DNA of 64,000 bases from Diphasiastrum complanatum (Eukaryota; Streptophyta; Lycopodiopsida; Lycopodiales; Lycopodiaceae), in contig CM055092.1 of NCBI GenBank assembly GCA_029204225.1, positions 15,954,715 to 16,018,714 on the forward strand, in the 5' to 3' direction. A program made the translations under genes and the position numbers. Below are positions 10,944 to 21,811 of this stretch, piece by piece. Position 1 is the stretch's first letter. Each line of letters opens with the position of its first letter. The notes beneath the pieces were generated by a model. That model saw only the letters and a list, made by a program, of their open reading frames with translations. It was not told the origin of the DNA and searched no databases.

Positions 10944-11961
10944 GAGGAAGAGAAAGTAAGCGAGAATAGAAATGTGCTAAACAATTGGACGAACTGAAGG
11001 AGAGGACATAAGTCGTCACAACAGGCACGCCAATGAAAAGACACAATAGAACTCGCGATGTAAGATGAACGGAAAGGACAACTAAGTAAGAAATACCTCG
11101 TAACCGCAACCGGAAGTGAGCTGAAAAATAGCGGCGATATGTCGAGGTACTGGGCAGCCTCCAAAAAAGATTCTAAAGGCCCGACAACGTGGAGTAAACG
11201 GTGGGTAAAAGTATGGGAAACAATAATGGACTATGGGGCTGGAAAGGGAGCAGCCAAGGAAAGGAAGTGATAACAAAAAGGAGGTATGGGCAGCGAGGAA
11301 ACAAGGCTGAAAAATCAGAGATCGCCCTTCAAGGGTAAAAAAAAGTTTGCGATAAAGACGGGGAGCAATCCCGATGCGCGATGAAGTTGGGTGGGAGTGG
11401 CTTTCTAAGCATTTAGGCGTGTTTGTATTGTCCGGGGTAGGGTTGCGAACACAGCAGCAGTGTAGGAGGGTGAGCTGAAATTGAGGCGGATGTAGGGCGC
11501 CAGCTATGGTGGAGTGTGGGCGTCCAAGAGAGGTAGTAAACGGCAAAAAAAAATTGGATCAAAAAGATGGGTTGGTAGGGCGCTAGGAGTGGCTGATGGA
11601 AGGTGGCGAATAGGGGCAGCAAAAAGCGGAAATTTTCAGCAAAGGAAGGAGCAGTAGGGCGCTGGTCAGCAAGCATGAGGACGCCCAATAGGGCAGCAAA
11701 TAGGAGGCAGTAGGGCGCCCAAAATAGGGGAGGAAAAAGGCTGAAAATGCAGCAGTAGGCAGCCAGCAAGAGGGCGCTAGAAATGGGCAGCAAGTTCGCG
11801 CCTGTCCTCCTCCAATCCGTCGTGAAAATCTGCAAGACAAGTGTGGAGAAATGCTGAAGATCCAGCTGAAAAATGGTGAAGATCCAAGCTGAAGATGGGC
11901 GCTCTCCTGTGAGAGAAAAATCTGCTCAATGGAGATGCTCAGGAAAGTGCTCTGATACCAA
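10944..11961 (-). other. gypsy 5' leader and primer-binding site
   Basis: This is an untranslated leader of about 1 kb between gag and the LTR. It is built of short degenerate repeats of the type AGGGCGCC and GGCAGCAA around 11500-11800. At 11948-11961, the complement reads TTGGTATCAGAGCA, the standard plant retrotransposon primer-binding site complementary to the 3' end of initiator methionine tRNA, placed directly next to the LTR end at 11962. It fixes the element's orientation as minus. Confidence 0.8.
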
Positions 11962-12312
11962 GTTATGAACGTAGCCGAACCCTAGAGAACACAGATAGGT
12001 CACATACCACAATCAGGGTCGTGTCCAGCGTACACGACCAACAGGGCAAGACAGTGTGAGTAGTGTGCTCCAATACGGTCCATAGCTATGGCGGGCCTAA
12101 CACAGTCTAGGGACCCTGTCAGCATGACAGGGCCCCCGGTTGGGTCCCGACGTGCAGTCGGCCACGTTAGTGACACGTGGCCGACACTTGGCAGTTGCAT
12201 GCTACCAGTCCTCACACTGGGCTACGAGGGGCTTACTCTATATCAGGGAGTAGGCAAGGTTGGGTGGATCAGTTAGTGTTTGTCCTACTGTGGTGTTAAG
12301 ATCTATTACACC
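11962..12312. repeat. LTR-like copy, inverted relative to 13806-14163
   Basis: The first 15 bases (11962-11976) equal the end of the gypsy 3' LTR. From about 11977 to 12312 the sequence is instead the reverse complement of the LTR at 13806-14163, roughly 85-90 percent identical by eye. Shared tracts include GGACTGGTAGCATGCA and CACCCAACCTTGCC. Position and the adjacent primer-binding site argue that it serves as the 5' LTR of the minus-strand gypsy element. Its body does not match that element's 3' LTR. It is either a recombinant LTR or an LTR of another family fused to the old LTR end. Confidence 0.7.
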
Positions 12313-13791
12313 TATGTTGACTAGGTACTTCTGGAAGTCTGAGTTTCTTAACTAGGGTGTAGTTGATGAAATTATGGGTTGCCCCATCATCAACCATAAC
12401 TCTTATGACTGGTTGCCAATTTTACCATGCATACGTACTAGGTCATGTGGCCCAAAGCTGAAGGGTCTCGCTAGCATTGCAGAACTTAATTGGCAACAGT
12501 GTTCATGATCTTATGAAACACTTTTATCTCGGAAGCTGCCGAGTCACTTGGGAAGCTTACAGTCTGAACAAGATGAACTTGTTTTTTATATTTTTTAATG
12601 AATGGCCCCTTGGGACACTGTCTGACTGTCTGACCCTTGCCCATACACACAAAGCACAAATGTTCTTGTTTGGCTTTCTCAAAATCTTCTGGTTTTAAGG
12701 GCTGTATGAGTGATGGACGTTTCTGAGGAGCTTCATTATTAACTTTTTCTTCTTTCTTTCTTTTTTAAAAATTTCCTTTTAAATTGAAAGCTGTTTTGAG
12801 TAGGCTGCTCAGAAAAGGATTGTTGTTTCGCCTTCTTCCTACCCACTGAATCATCATAGCTTTGAGCATATCTAAGAGCTTGCTCTAAGGTAGTAGGCGA
12901 GTTTCTCTGGACCTCTACTTTGTATTCATCTCGAAGCCCATGGACAAACCTTTTGACTTTTTGATAGTCATCCATATTTTTTATCTTTAATATGGCCTCT
13001 CGATACTACGAGATAAACTGTATTAAGGATTTGTCCATTATTGTTCTCTCCCAGGCTTCCCAGGCTCTATCAAGTTCACTTTCAGGTAGAAACCTCGTAG
13101 GAAGGCCTCTTCAAAAGCCTTCCATGACCGGGGGGTCTGCCAGGTCTCCTAGAGGTTTAACCATCACTTATAGGCCATGGGTCCTAAGGAAAGACTGGCC
13201 TCGATTGCTTGCAAATGGTCAAGGGTCTGTTTAAGAGCATGTATGTTCTTCCATTTGCTGAGGAAGGTATGTAAAATGTCTGCATTTCTATCCTTGTCTT
13301 CCCAATAAAAGTAAGAGGATTTAAGTCTGACACTGATTGAGACCGTATAGGCTCACCCGATACTGATGGAAGTGGTGAAGGGGACGGTTGAGAAGTGGAA
13401 GGGAGACTTCCTTTCGCGGAGCTCAAGATTAAATCTTTGAGCTCGGCGAAGGAGTCTTCCACACTGGATTTGAAATTGGCTAAAGCCAATTTCAATTCAT
13501 CCACCTCTGTTACCAAGTGGAGATGCTGCAAATCGTCTAGTTCTTCGGCAAATTGCCCCTATTCCACTTCCATAGGTTCTTTCCCTTTACTGAAAACCAA
13601 GGCTTCTGCAGCGATGGACCTGTAGAACGTTTTTGAGAGGTGTGAGGTTGGAACAACAACACTAGAGGTTCTATAACACCTTAAGAAGTTGTCTCCACCT
13701 TTTTCCCCGCCAAAATCCTCAAGAAACAAGCAAAAATTGAGGATTTCTTCACTTTCTCTCTCTAGAACGAGATATTCTCTCTCTAGAACGA
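12313..13791 (-). pseudogene. second Ty3/gypsy gag-protease fragment
   Basis: Reading leftwards from the primer-binding site at 13.8 kb: a gag N-terminal coiled stretch (about 13530-13400, TEVDELKLALANFKSSVED), a gag core with frameshifts, the block VKRFVHGLRDEYKVEVQRNS near 12955-12895, and a basic lysine-rich segment. Then comes a decayed zinc knuckle near 12660, where CxxC is kept and the histidine is changed, and an aspartic-protease remnant near 12400 reading DDGATHNFINYTLVKKL. The fragment stops abruptly at about 12313, where the inverted LTR-like sequence begins, so RT, RNase H and integrase are missing. Gag is unlike the gag of the 6-11 kb element, so this is a different family. Several stops show it is dead. 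Confidence 0.75.
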
Positions 13792-13805
13792 GGCTCTAAT
13801 ACCAA

Positions 13806-14163
13806 TGTTAGAGATCTAAACACCACAGTAGGGCAAACACTAACTGATCCACCCAACCTTGCCTACTCCCTGATATGGAGTAAGCCCCTCCTAGCCCAGT
13901 GTGAGGACTGGTAGCATGCATACTGCCAAGTGTCGGCCACGTGGCACTGATGTGGCCGACTGCACGTCGGGACCCAACGTGGGGCCCTATCCTGTTGACA
14001 GGGTCTCTATGTTGTGTTAGGCCCACCATGGCTATGCACTGTGCCAGGGCACACTACTCACATTGTCTTGCCCTGTGGGACGTGTACGCTAGACACGCCC
14101 CTAACTGTGGTATCTGACCCCCTGAGTTCCCTAGGGTTCGACACTGGTTACAGGCTCGTAACA
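13806..14163 (-). repeat. LTR (358 bp) with adjacent primer-binding site
   Basis: The block begins TGTTAGAGATC and ends GGCTCGTAACA, with TGTTA/TAACA termini. Directly to its left, 13792-13805 reads on the minus strand TTGGTATTAGAGCC, a variant methionine-tRNA primer-binding site, so this works as the 5' LTR of the gag-protease fragment at 12.3-13.8 kb. To the right, LINE coding sequence starts at once, which marks the insertion boundary at 14163/14164. Inside are the paired tracts CGGCCACGTGGCACT and ACGTCGGGACCC. Confidence 0.75.
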
Positions 14164-15405
14164 ATGTAGTTGACTACTTTATTGGATCACCTGCCTTGAT
14201 CCCTCACATATCTGATTTCTCCATTGTACCTCCTACCATTTCTGATCACTCACTCTTACGCCTCTCACTTGGTCACATAACCTCATCTTCGAAAGTTCCA
14301 TGCTCCTCTTCCACTCGTAAACGTGTCCCCTTTACCTACTCTGGACTTAAAATTACACCACAACCCTGTCCCAACTACTTACTAACTTCCCTTTCACGGC
14401 ATCAGTTGACCAACAAGCCACTTTTCTCTCTAAATCCCTTTTAACTGTTACGTCCTCATCTTTCTCCACCAAAACGATCCCATCTCATAGACGGGTTCAC
14501 AATCGTGGTATGATGCAGAATGCCGCTCTCTTCACAAGCATGTGGTATATGCTAGGTTACACTCCCCTGCAATACTCAAACAACGCCAGAAGAACCACCA
14601 AAATAAACAAGACCACACGTACCTACGATCACTTTACCAAAGGTTGATCGACTCTTTAGATTCCCCTTCCTCCTTTTTCTGGAAGCACTTCACCAGACAC
14701 TCTTCGACATTAGCACTCTTCGACATTAGCCCCCATGGCCACTGAATCCTGGAACGAATATGCCACAAAACTATATACCATGGACTCTCCTCCTACCTTA
14801 CTCTCACCACAACCTGGCCACCTCGCTTTTTACTCCACACATGGTTGAAAACGCCATTAAACATGCCAAACTTCATAAAGCCACTGATATGACTCTTTAA
14901 ACGTAGACTTTCTATAACCTGTAACAAACCTTATCTCTCCCTACATTGCTCATGCCTTTAACACCGTTGTTTTCCCACTGCATGGTGTACTAATATGCTT
15001 CATCCCATCATCAAGGCAGGTGATCCCATGAATGTAGAAAACTACCACACTCTTGTTCATATGGAGAGATTCTGTTCCACATATTATGTGCAGGACCTGC
15101 TCCCAGATGCTTACTATGTTTTGTTATTGTCTCCCCAGTTGTTTTATACTCTGCTGAGACTTGGTGCCCTGATTTATCACGTGATACATGGAGGGATCTT
15201 ACTCGTATCCAGATTCTCATGCTCAGCAGGATGATCATTACCTTTCTTCATCGGATATCAAATTTAGATACTTCCAAATTCGTTGTTGCTGCTCTCACTT
15301 CATCCTGTACCATTGCTGGACAGGGAGCCAAGCATTCTTGGTATGGCAGTGTCTCAGCCCTTCTTCAGACTTGGGGGTTATCTGCACTTCATCTTCCGAG
15401 CGGGA
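14164..15405 (+). pseudogene. LINE (non-LTR retrotransposon) endonuclease - RT remnant
   Basis: The frame opens at once after the LTR with VVDYFIGSPALIPHISDF and PPTISDHSLLRL. This is the C-terminal end of an AP-type LINE endonuclease with its SDH catalytic motif. A linker follows (YLRSLYQRLIDSLDSPSSFF, 14620-14690), then a degraded RT start near 15000 (PIIKAGDPMNVENYHTL). Many stops and frameshifts occur. The reading from 15180 to 15400 cannot be placed in the family with confidence. LINE proteins nick DNA and reverse-transcribe the RNA at the target. The 5' part of this LINE is not seen on the other side of the LTR element, so the locus was rearranged after insertion or the LINE was already truncated. 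Confidence 0.7.
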
Positions 15406-15770
15406 CCCATGCTTATATCACCTTCAGGCTGCTTCATGAAGATTTCTTCCTCTAGATCTCCGTGGAGAAAGTTTGTTATTACATCAATCTGGTGTATTTC
15501 CATGTTGGGTTGTGTTGCATATGCAAGGAGTAGTCGTATGCTTGCCATCTTGACCATTGGTGAGTATGTATCGAAGGAGTTGATGCCATACCCCTACGTG
15601 TAGCCTTTGGCAACAAGTCTAGCCTTGTAGCGTCCGACGGTGCCATCCGATTTCAGCTTCCTTTTGTATACCCATTTGCAGTCGACAGTCTTCTTTCCTT
15701 CGGGCAGTGGCTCTAATGTCCATGCCTCATTGTTTTTTGGCTGCGTTAATATGTCAGATGTTGAAGATTG
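15406..15770 (-). pseudogene. Ty1/copia reverse transcriptase fragment
   Basis: On the minus strand, from 15760 leftwards: AWTLEPLPEGKKTVDCKWVY, then KARLVAKGYT, a stop, then YSPMVKMASIRLLLAYA, then QIDVITNFLHGDLEEEIFMK and QPEGDISMG. These are the first blocks of a copia RT. The YVDD catalytic block is not reached because the fragment is cut at about 15406, next to LINE sequence. A sequence at 15770-16100 upstream on the same strand is probably the decayed integrase-RT linker but has no clear motif. Confidence 0.85.
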
Positions 15771-16861
15771 AACACACTGTTTCTACTGGAAAGAAAGATT
15801 GTTACATACATGAGACAAGGCTAGACAGTCCAATCTTTGTTGTTTGATGTTCTTTTTTATGAGGATCTACCCACAAAGTTGGAGATGGGATATGGCAGAG
15901 GATTGCATCGACAAGATCCTAGCGCTGCTACCTCTACCCAATGCCCTTCGCTTCAAATTCATATCTATGCATATTGTCATACATCTATTAATAGCTCCAC
16001 ATTTAATGAAAACCTTGCGCTAGCCATTGTTACGTATCAGTCTAAATACATAACACTCTTTCGCCCTTAAGATTTTCTTCACTTGATTAAAGAAGAGATT
16101 TTTATCCTCGGTTCATTTTCTCTTTCCCAAAGTCCTCATCCTTTGACTTTCCTTTGTACCAAACCAGATACTCAAAAACCATCATATTTATGAGTTCATG
16201 TTGTTGTGCATCCATGACTTTCTCTAGTTCTGCGAATTGATTTGGAAAAAAACTTAAATTTTTTTTGGGAATTTGGGGGAAAAAATGGGAGAACAAATCA
16301 AATTTTTGGAAGAAAAATATTTGAAAAATCTGGTTTTAAAAAAGCTCGAAACTATTCGAAACGATGTGAAACTCTTCAAATCGAGATTCTTCAGAATAAT
16401 GGCATTGAACGTAAAACAAACATTGTTTCTTTGCGACTTCAAAAACTAGGTAAGGACAAAAACAAAGGGAAAACATAACTTCCAAAAGAATAGCTACCTT
16501 CTTCAAGAATGTAGAACAAGGTACTCCGATTGCTCACATCAACAGCTTAAAACATCTCATAGAGCTGAGATAAAATTGAGAAAAAGATTGTGCATCGTCT
16601 GCAAAACTAAGAACAATGAAAGTTAAGGGAGAAAAAGTCAATCACTATTAAAGCATAGAAACAAAGCCTAAATGAAGGAAGTGCTGAAACCCTTACCAAT
16701 TTGTGCCTTGCTGGTGTGTGTAGATTGACGCTATAATCCAAGCGCCCAATTCAAATGAACCTACGTGAGCTATATGAGCTGAGAAAGCAAACCGATAGCA
16801 GGAGATCGCTCGCTCTAATTAGGGCAATGCGCATCCCGATCCAGATGCAGCTTTATGAATA

Positions 16862-17150
16862 TTAAGGAACGGGGGATTGAACACGCGGTAGATCGATGAA
16901 CCGGGAAATAGTGACAGGGAGTGTAGAGGAATTGGGGCTGGGACCCATGCTTATATCACCTTCAGGCTGCTTCATGAAGATTTCTTCCTCTAGATCTATT
17001 TGTGGTGGAGTATTTGAAAGTGTAGCCATGACTCGATGGATCAAAGCACTCGTCAGGTTCAGCTCCATGGGCTTAGCAAGCTCCTTGAGGCATTGAGCAA
17101 GGCTTGATGTCGATAACGATCTCGCTCCATCTCGATCTCTGATAGCTGGA
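16862..17150 (-). other. exon-like ORF containing a 58-bp copia insert
   Basis: An open frame at 17068-16862 starts MELNLTSALIHRVMATLSNT, runs into LEEEIFMKQPEGDISMG and ends SSTLPVTISRFIDLP. The middle 58 bases (about 16951-17008) are also found at about 15409-15466 in the copia RT fragment, with unrelated sequence on both sides of each copy. Upstream on the minus strand lies a more GC-rich stretch (17160-17480) with two CACGTG boxes, like a plant promoter. It may be the first exon of a decayed gene or non-coding RNA that captured the insert. I do not recognise the flanking peptide. Confidence 0.35.
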
Positions 17151-17159
17151 ATCGTAAGC

Positions 17160-17480
17160 GCAGAGGGGCCAACCTGTCCTTTTATCTAAGCGGCACGCGA
17201 TCCACACCCGTCCACCGTTAGATCTATCAAAACATTAAGATCCTGCCACGTGCCTCTCCAGTCAACCGTCGATAACAGTCGAGGTGGCAATAAACCACGT
17301 GGACAACATCCAAGTGTTTGTGATTTAAATATACCGTGCTCTTAAGACCGTCCTTGATTTGGTCACTCAAAGTGAGCTGCCAAATACAACAGACCGTACG
17401 TGACCCCGTCAAGGGCCTCCTCAGGTTCTTTGTCCGAAGGAAGAGAAAACAAAGCAAACAGGACATTTGACCCAAGCCTT
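17160..17480 (-). promoter_or_regulatory. possible promoter-like segment with two G-boxes
   Basis: CACGTG occurs at 17247-17252 and again at 17296-17301, within a stretch that is richer in G+C than the 17.5-21.4 kb DNA to its right. G-boxes are bound by plant bZIP and bHLH factors. The placement upstream of the exon-like ORF at 16.9-17.15 kb is suggestive only. No TATA box or transcript evidence is available. Confidence 0.25.
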
Positions 17481-20400
17481 GAATATATCACATACCCCCA
17501 CCCTAATTACAACAAAGAACATATTCTCCCTACCCGAGTGATTTTGGTGTGACTTGATTTGATAAAGTATACCTTCATTGTTTCTTTGTCACTTACTCTG
17601 TATAGCCCACTGTCCTAAACCCTACTTCGAGATTACCTACCACGTTCTTCTATTTTTGCTAGGTTGTTGATTGTTTTTAAGATAATTGCCTTCTACCACC
17701 TACAACTCTCACATTTTTTTCTTTTCCAGCATTCAATCTTGCCAGTAACTAATGTGTGAGAAGAAGTACGAGATGAGATCAAACTGGCTTGACTATACAT
17801 AGCTTTGGATTGTTCATATTATCAAAATATTGGCGATAACAATTTTTTACAACACCTCTTTTTTCTTGTTATCGAGAATAGACTGCTCCGTCGAAGCTCT
17901 ATGTTGTAAATTGGTGAATCAGTAGATTAATCTTGTCATTGTCCAAATATGGCTTTCAATACTACCTTTCAATTTGTGTATAAATTTATTTATCTACTTA
18001 GCCTTTGCAAGATTTGAACTCCATGCAATAAATATCAATATTCTTTATGATATAATAAGTAAAATGATTGCAATCAATCGGGCTTGTCTACTCAAAAAAG
18101 CTTGATAATTAACCATCTTTGTGGAATTAAAATATCCTACTCAAGAAAATAAGTGTCAGTTTCTCAGAAGTCAGCATCTTTCAAAGTGTTGTTGAAATTG
18201 ATTTTTGAAAAAAAAAAAATGATTTCATTTTCAAAAAAATATAACTATTTTGAGCATTGATATAACCGACCACCATGGTGACAATTTGCAAGGCTTGAGT
18301 TGAGTTATTGATTGTGCCAAGATAGACTACCTCCCCCCCAATCTCAACACATAGCAAGGCTTCAACTGAGTTCCCACCCATCACCAAAGACTAGGAATCT
18401 CTTACAAATGCAAAAAAATACAAGAATGATGTGGTATTGTACCACAAAGGCCTTGCAATATCATATTTAATCCAACAATTTTAGCATTATGTCAAGGCCT
18501 TCATGACATAATGCCACAATAATAACTTGAATACATACATTTAGAACTTCAACACTACAAGCACTAGAAACTTCAATCTCTTACCATACAGCTTTCATCT
18601 TTTTGTCTTTTAGAAGACAAATTTGAACGTGTAAATCTAAATTTGCTAAATATCAACTTTTCATTGAGTTCACATGAAGAGAGATGACATGATAAGATTT
18701 CTTGATTATTATTATTCCATAGACAACACAACCAAACAAAGTTGTCCTATAAAAGCCTCTTGCTTGTTTCTGCTTTCCAAATCTAACACCAATGAGATGA
18801 AAGTGAAAATTGTCATAGACCTTTGAGGTCGACTAAAGCTATAGGGTAAGTATTAAGCTTGGTAATATGCACCATAGTCATTGTGAAATTAATAAGAAGA
18901 TGAGCACGTGGATGATCAATTCTATGCTTTTGCATGCAGTAGAATCAATCTATTGCTATGTAAGTTAAGTAGCATGAGAGCATGATAAGATAAATACGAT
19001 TTAATGCACTTTTCAAATGATTCATATCTAATTCAAATATTGTCGTATATCTTTAATCTAAAATATATCTATGTTTTTTATAAGCTTGTATTTTATGATA
19101 ACAAATTTGATATTAGTTTGTTTTAATGTTTGAAGTTGCACAAAGCAACAATTTGCCTACAGATTTGTGGTATTTCCTTTGAGGTTCAAACAAATGCATC
19201 TATTAGATTTTTTGCTAAAGAGGTAAGAATCAATAAGTTATCGTGACGATTCATTTGTTTTTTTTAAGATTTTAAGTTGCAAGAGCTTACACTTTCACAA
19301 TCACTACCACAAAAGTAGTTAAAGTTTTTACAATCGTAGAACTAAGATTATATGTTGAGATAAAAGACTAAGAATTGTGTATGAAATGATTTTGTCGATA
19401 AATAGGTGATCTTCAATTGACAATAGTTTCTTACAATGGGTTTAATATTTTGACCATTAAGTATGTCCGTCATCTTGGAATTTTAAAGTTGGCAAGGATT
19501 CATGAATATTCACTATCCATACTCACAATAATCACGATCAATATTCACAATATTCATGATCGACATTTACAATAATCACGATCAATATTCAGGATATTCA
19601 CTTCTCATTATTCACGATTTTAGATGTCGCCAACCATCAATGACATATTCTTCAAGGCATATCTATGAAAAGTCGATCAATTCTTCATCCAATATATGGA
19701 AGTAATTTCGTATAAAACCTGCAAAAGAAGGCACTATTAGAAACAATAAACATATATTGTCAAAGAAATTACCAAAATATATTCACTTGTCATATTTCTT
19801 CATTCAAAAATGCGAGAGCACAATAAAAAAAAAAAAAACCATTAAGAACATTGTGGAATCAAGCATGCAGCAGCTATCAAATCTCCTACTCACATATGTG
19901 ATTATTATAATTTGCATGTTCGCAATCAAGCATGCAATAGCCAAATAAATTATTTTATATTTTTTTCATGCACGCTATGTTCTTTTTTTTTCATGCATGC
20001 ATGCAGGCTATGTTCTTTTTTCATGTGATAGATTGATCCAAGCAAGTATACCTACCTTTCAACATGCTAAACAAAGTGCGTGCAATGCTAAAAACCAATG
20101 AGGTCCCTATATTTCTAAATGACAAGAGGTTATAACATGAACTTAAAGTAGACCAAATCATAGAGAACTTAGGAGTGCAAAACTTGAGATTTCAACATTT
20201 GAAATGCTACACTTACAAAACTAGCAAGTTAAGAAAATCATTCATTGGTTCATGAATTTCAAGTAGATAAGAATCCATATCTAGCTATACATTTTTCTCA
20301 CTCTGAACTTCTCCTACCCTTGTTGTATTCAGGTCTTTTAAATTTTTCAAATGTTCGATGGCATATAAGTACAAATGATCATGACTCAATCTAAAAATGC

Positions 20401-21440
20401 AAAAATAAAAAAAAATCATATTAAAAGAATATCATCCAACAGATTTGGAGATAGATATGTTAGTCAAACTGGAGAAATTTTTGCCAAGAGTCAAAACATG
20501 TATGGTATGGACTCAACGTTTCAAATCAAACAAATGATTATCATGCAAATAGCTAATTTTCATGCATGCATGATCACTACTTTGGCTTGAATCTCAAAAA
20601 CAAATTTGACAAATTCATAAAGAACCCATATTGATTTTCATGAGCTTCCATCACGTAGTCCTCACAATCATTCAAGCACCTAGTGTGGGTGTGAGTGTGT
20701 GGGCATGCTTTGTTTCCCATGAAGCTATCAAAGCATTATAATATGTGATGTAGGATTAGGATTTGATCAGAAAGTAGGAGGCTAGAGTGTAGTACTTCCC
20801 ACACGAGGTAAGCAAGCAAAGTGGTTCTGAGCCAAGCTATCCACTTTGAATGTAGCTCCACACATGCGTCCTTGGTTGTCCACCCTTGGCATCGCCTTCA
20901 ATGTTTTCAAAGGATACTTGAAATGCTCAGACCCCCCTTGTTGGAGAAGAGACAGCTTGAGTTAAAAACCCATCAATAATGATCAGCCAAATCATCCAAC
21001 ATAAGCGCACAAAGCTAATATATGTGAAACGGCAACACATAAATTCAAAGCTCAAGTAGGAAATCATTTTTACCTAGTAGAAAGGGGCCAAATAAATTTC
21101 CATAGATTGCTTTCAAAAGTCGTGCATCATCAAAAAAGTAGAGGGATCCATCACATGTAGTGCCCAATAAGAAAGGCACTTTGCAGTCATGAACCAACAA
21201 AAGCACATTAAGTAGGTACTTAATAGATCACTTCATTTCCATCACTTGGATCACTTCAGTTACATTCTTCGAAAGCCCATACTACTGCCTTAGTAGTGGA
21301 AGATTATCAAGAACACCTAAAAATAGACAAAATATGTCATCCACCACAACCAAGCTCCTACAAGATCCAAACCACAACAAAAACACTACAAAAATTTAGA
21401 CAATATCAAATCAATTAGCAATCCATACCCCTTTATCGAT
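17481..21440. other. AT-rich region without recognisable genes
   Basis: I see no protein-coding frame above chance, no RNA gene and no recognisable element domain. It contains long A and T runs (for example near 18210 and 19828) and the degenerate repeat listed at 19497-19625. It may be an old intron or a decayed spacer. Confidence 0.5.
19497..19625. repeat. degenerate short tandem repeat of AATATTCACGATC type
   Basis: Variants of AATATTCAC and ATCACGATC alternate at least six times between about 19497 and 19625. The repeat is imperfect and the register drifts. No coding role is apparent. Confidence 0.6.
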
Positions 21441-21479
21441 AGCTAAATTATCCCCCTACAACATAGATAGACTAACATG

Positions 21480-21651
21480 AGACTTGCTTGGGTTAAAGCA
21501 AAGCTTGACATCCATAAAATAAGCCATAGCACAATCATCGTCAAACTGCATACAATCAATACGACTCTCAAGATGATCCATGCGGGAATCAATGTGTAAA
21601 ACGATCATCTAAAGAGCTCTGCGGAGGGTCTTCTGATGAAGAAGTCGCCAT
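21480..21651 (-). pseudogene. gypsy gag N-terminus, in inverted orientation
   Basis: On the minus strand an ATG at 21651 starts MATSSSEDPPQSSLDDRF. After a one-base shift it continues with THIDSRMDHLESRIDCMQ, a heptad-like coiled stretch as found at the N-terminus of the gypsy gag at 10.9 kb (which starts MASS and has LDEQFADMRDSL). The remaining gag, from the proline/glycine-rich part onward, lies about 160 bases to the right on the plus strand. So either gag was split by an inversion, or two elements of one family lie head to head. Confidence 0.5.
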
Positions 21652-21811
21652 AGGGACTAAGGAAGAGACAAAAACCTGAGGCAGTGGACGTTTGTCGTCA
21701 CCCCAACTTAGTCTAACTTCCGAAATCACCAAAAATGGCACGTAAACAGTCAATCAAGATGGATAATAATCAGAAATGAGGGGCTGAGAAAGCGGAGGGT
21801 TTCTAACAAAT

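Noticed and set aside
11962-14163. A DNA transposon with about 350-bp terminal inverted repeats
   Set aside because: The geometry fits, but both repeats abut methionine-tRNA primer-binding sites and the interior encodes gypsy gag and protease, so LTRs are the better reading. It is not fully excluded.
19497-19625. CRISPR-like repeat array
   Set aside because: The repeats are degenerate and contiguous, without unique spacers, and the genome is eukaryotic.
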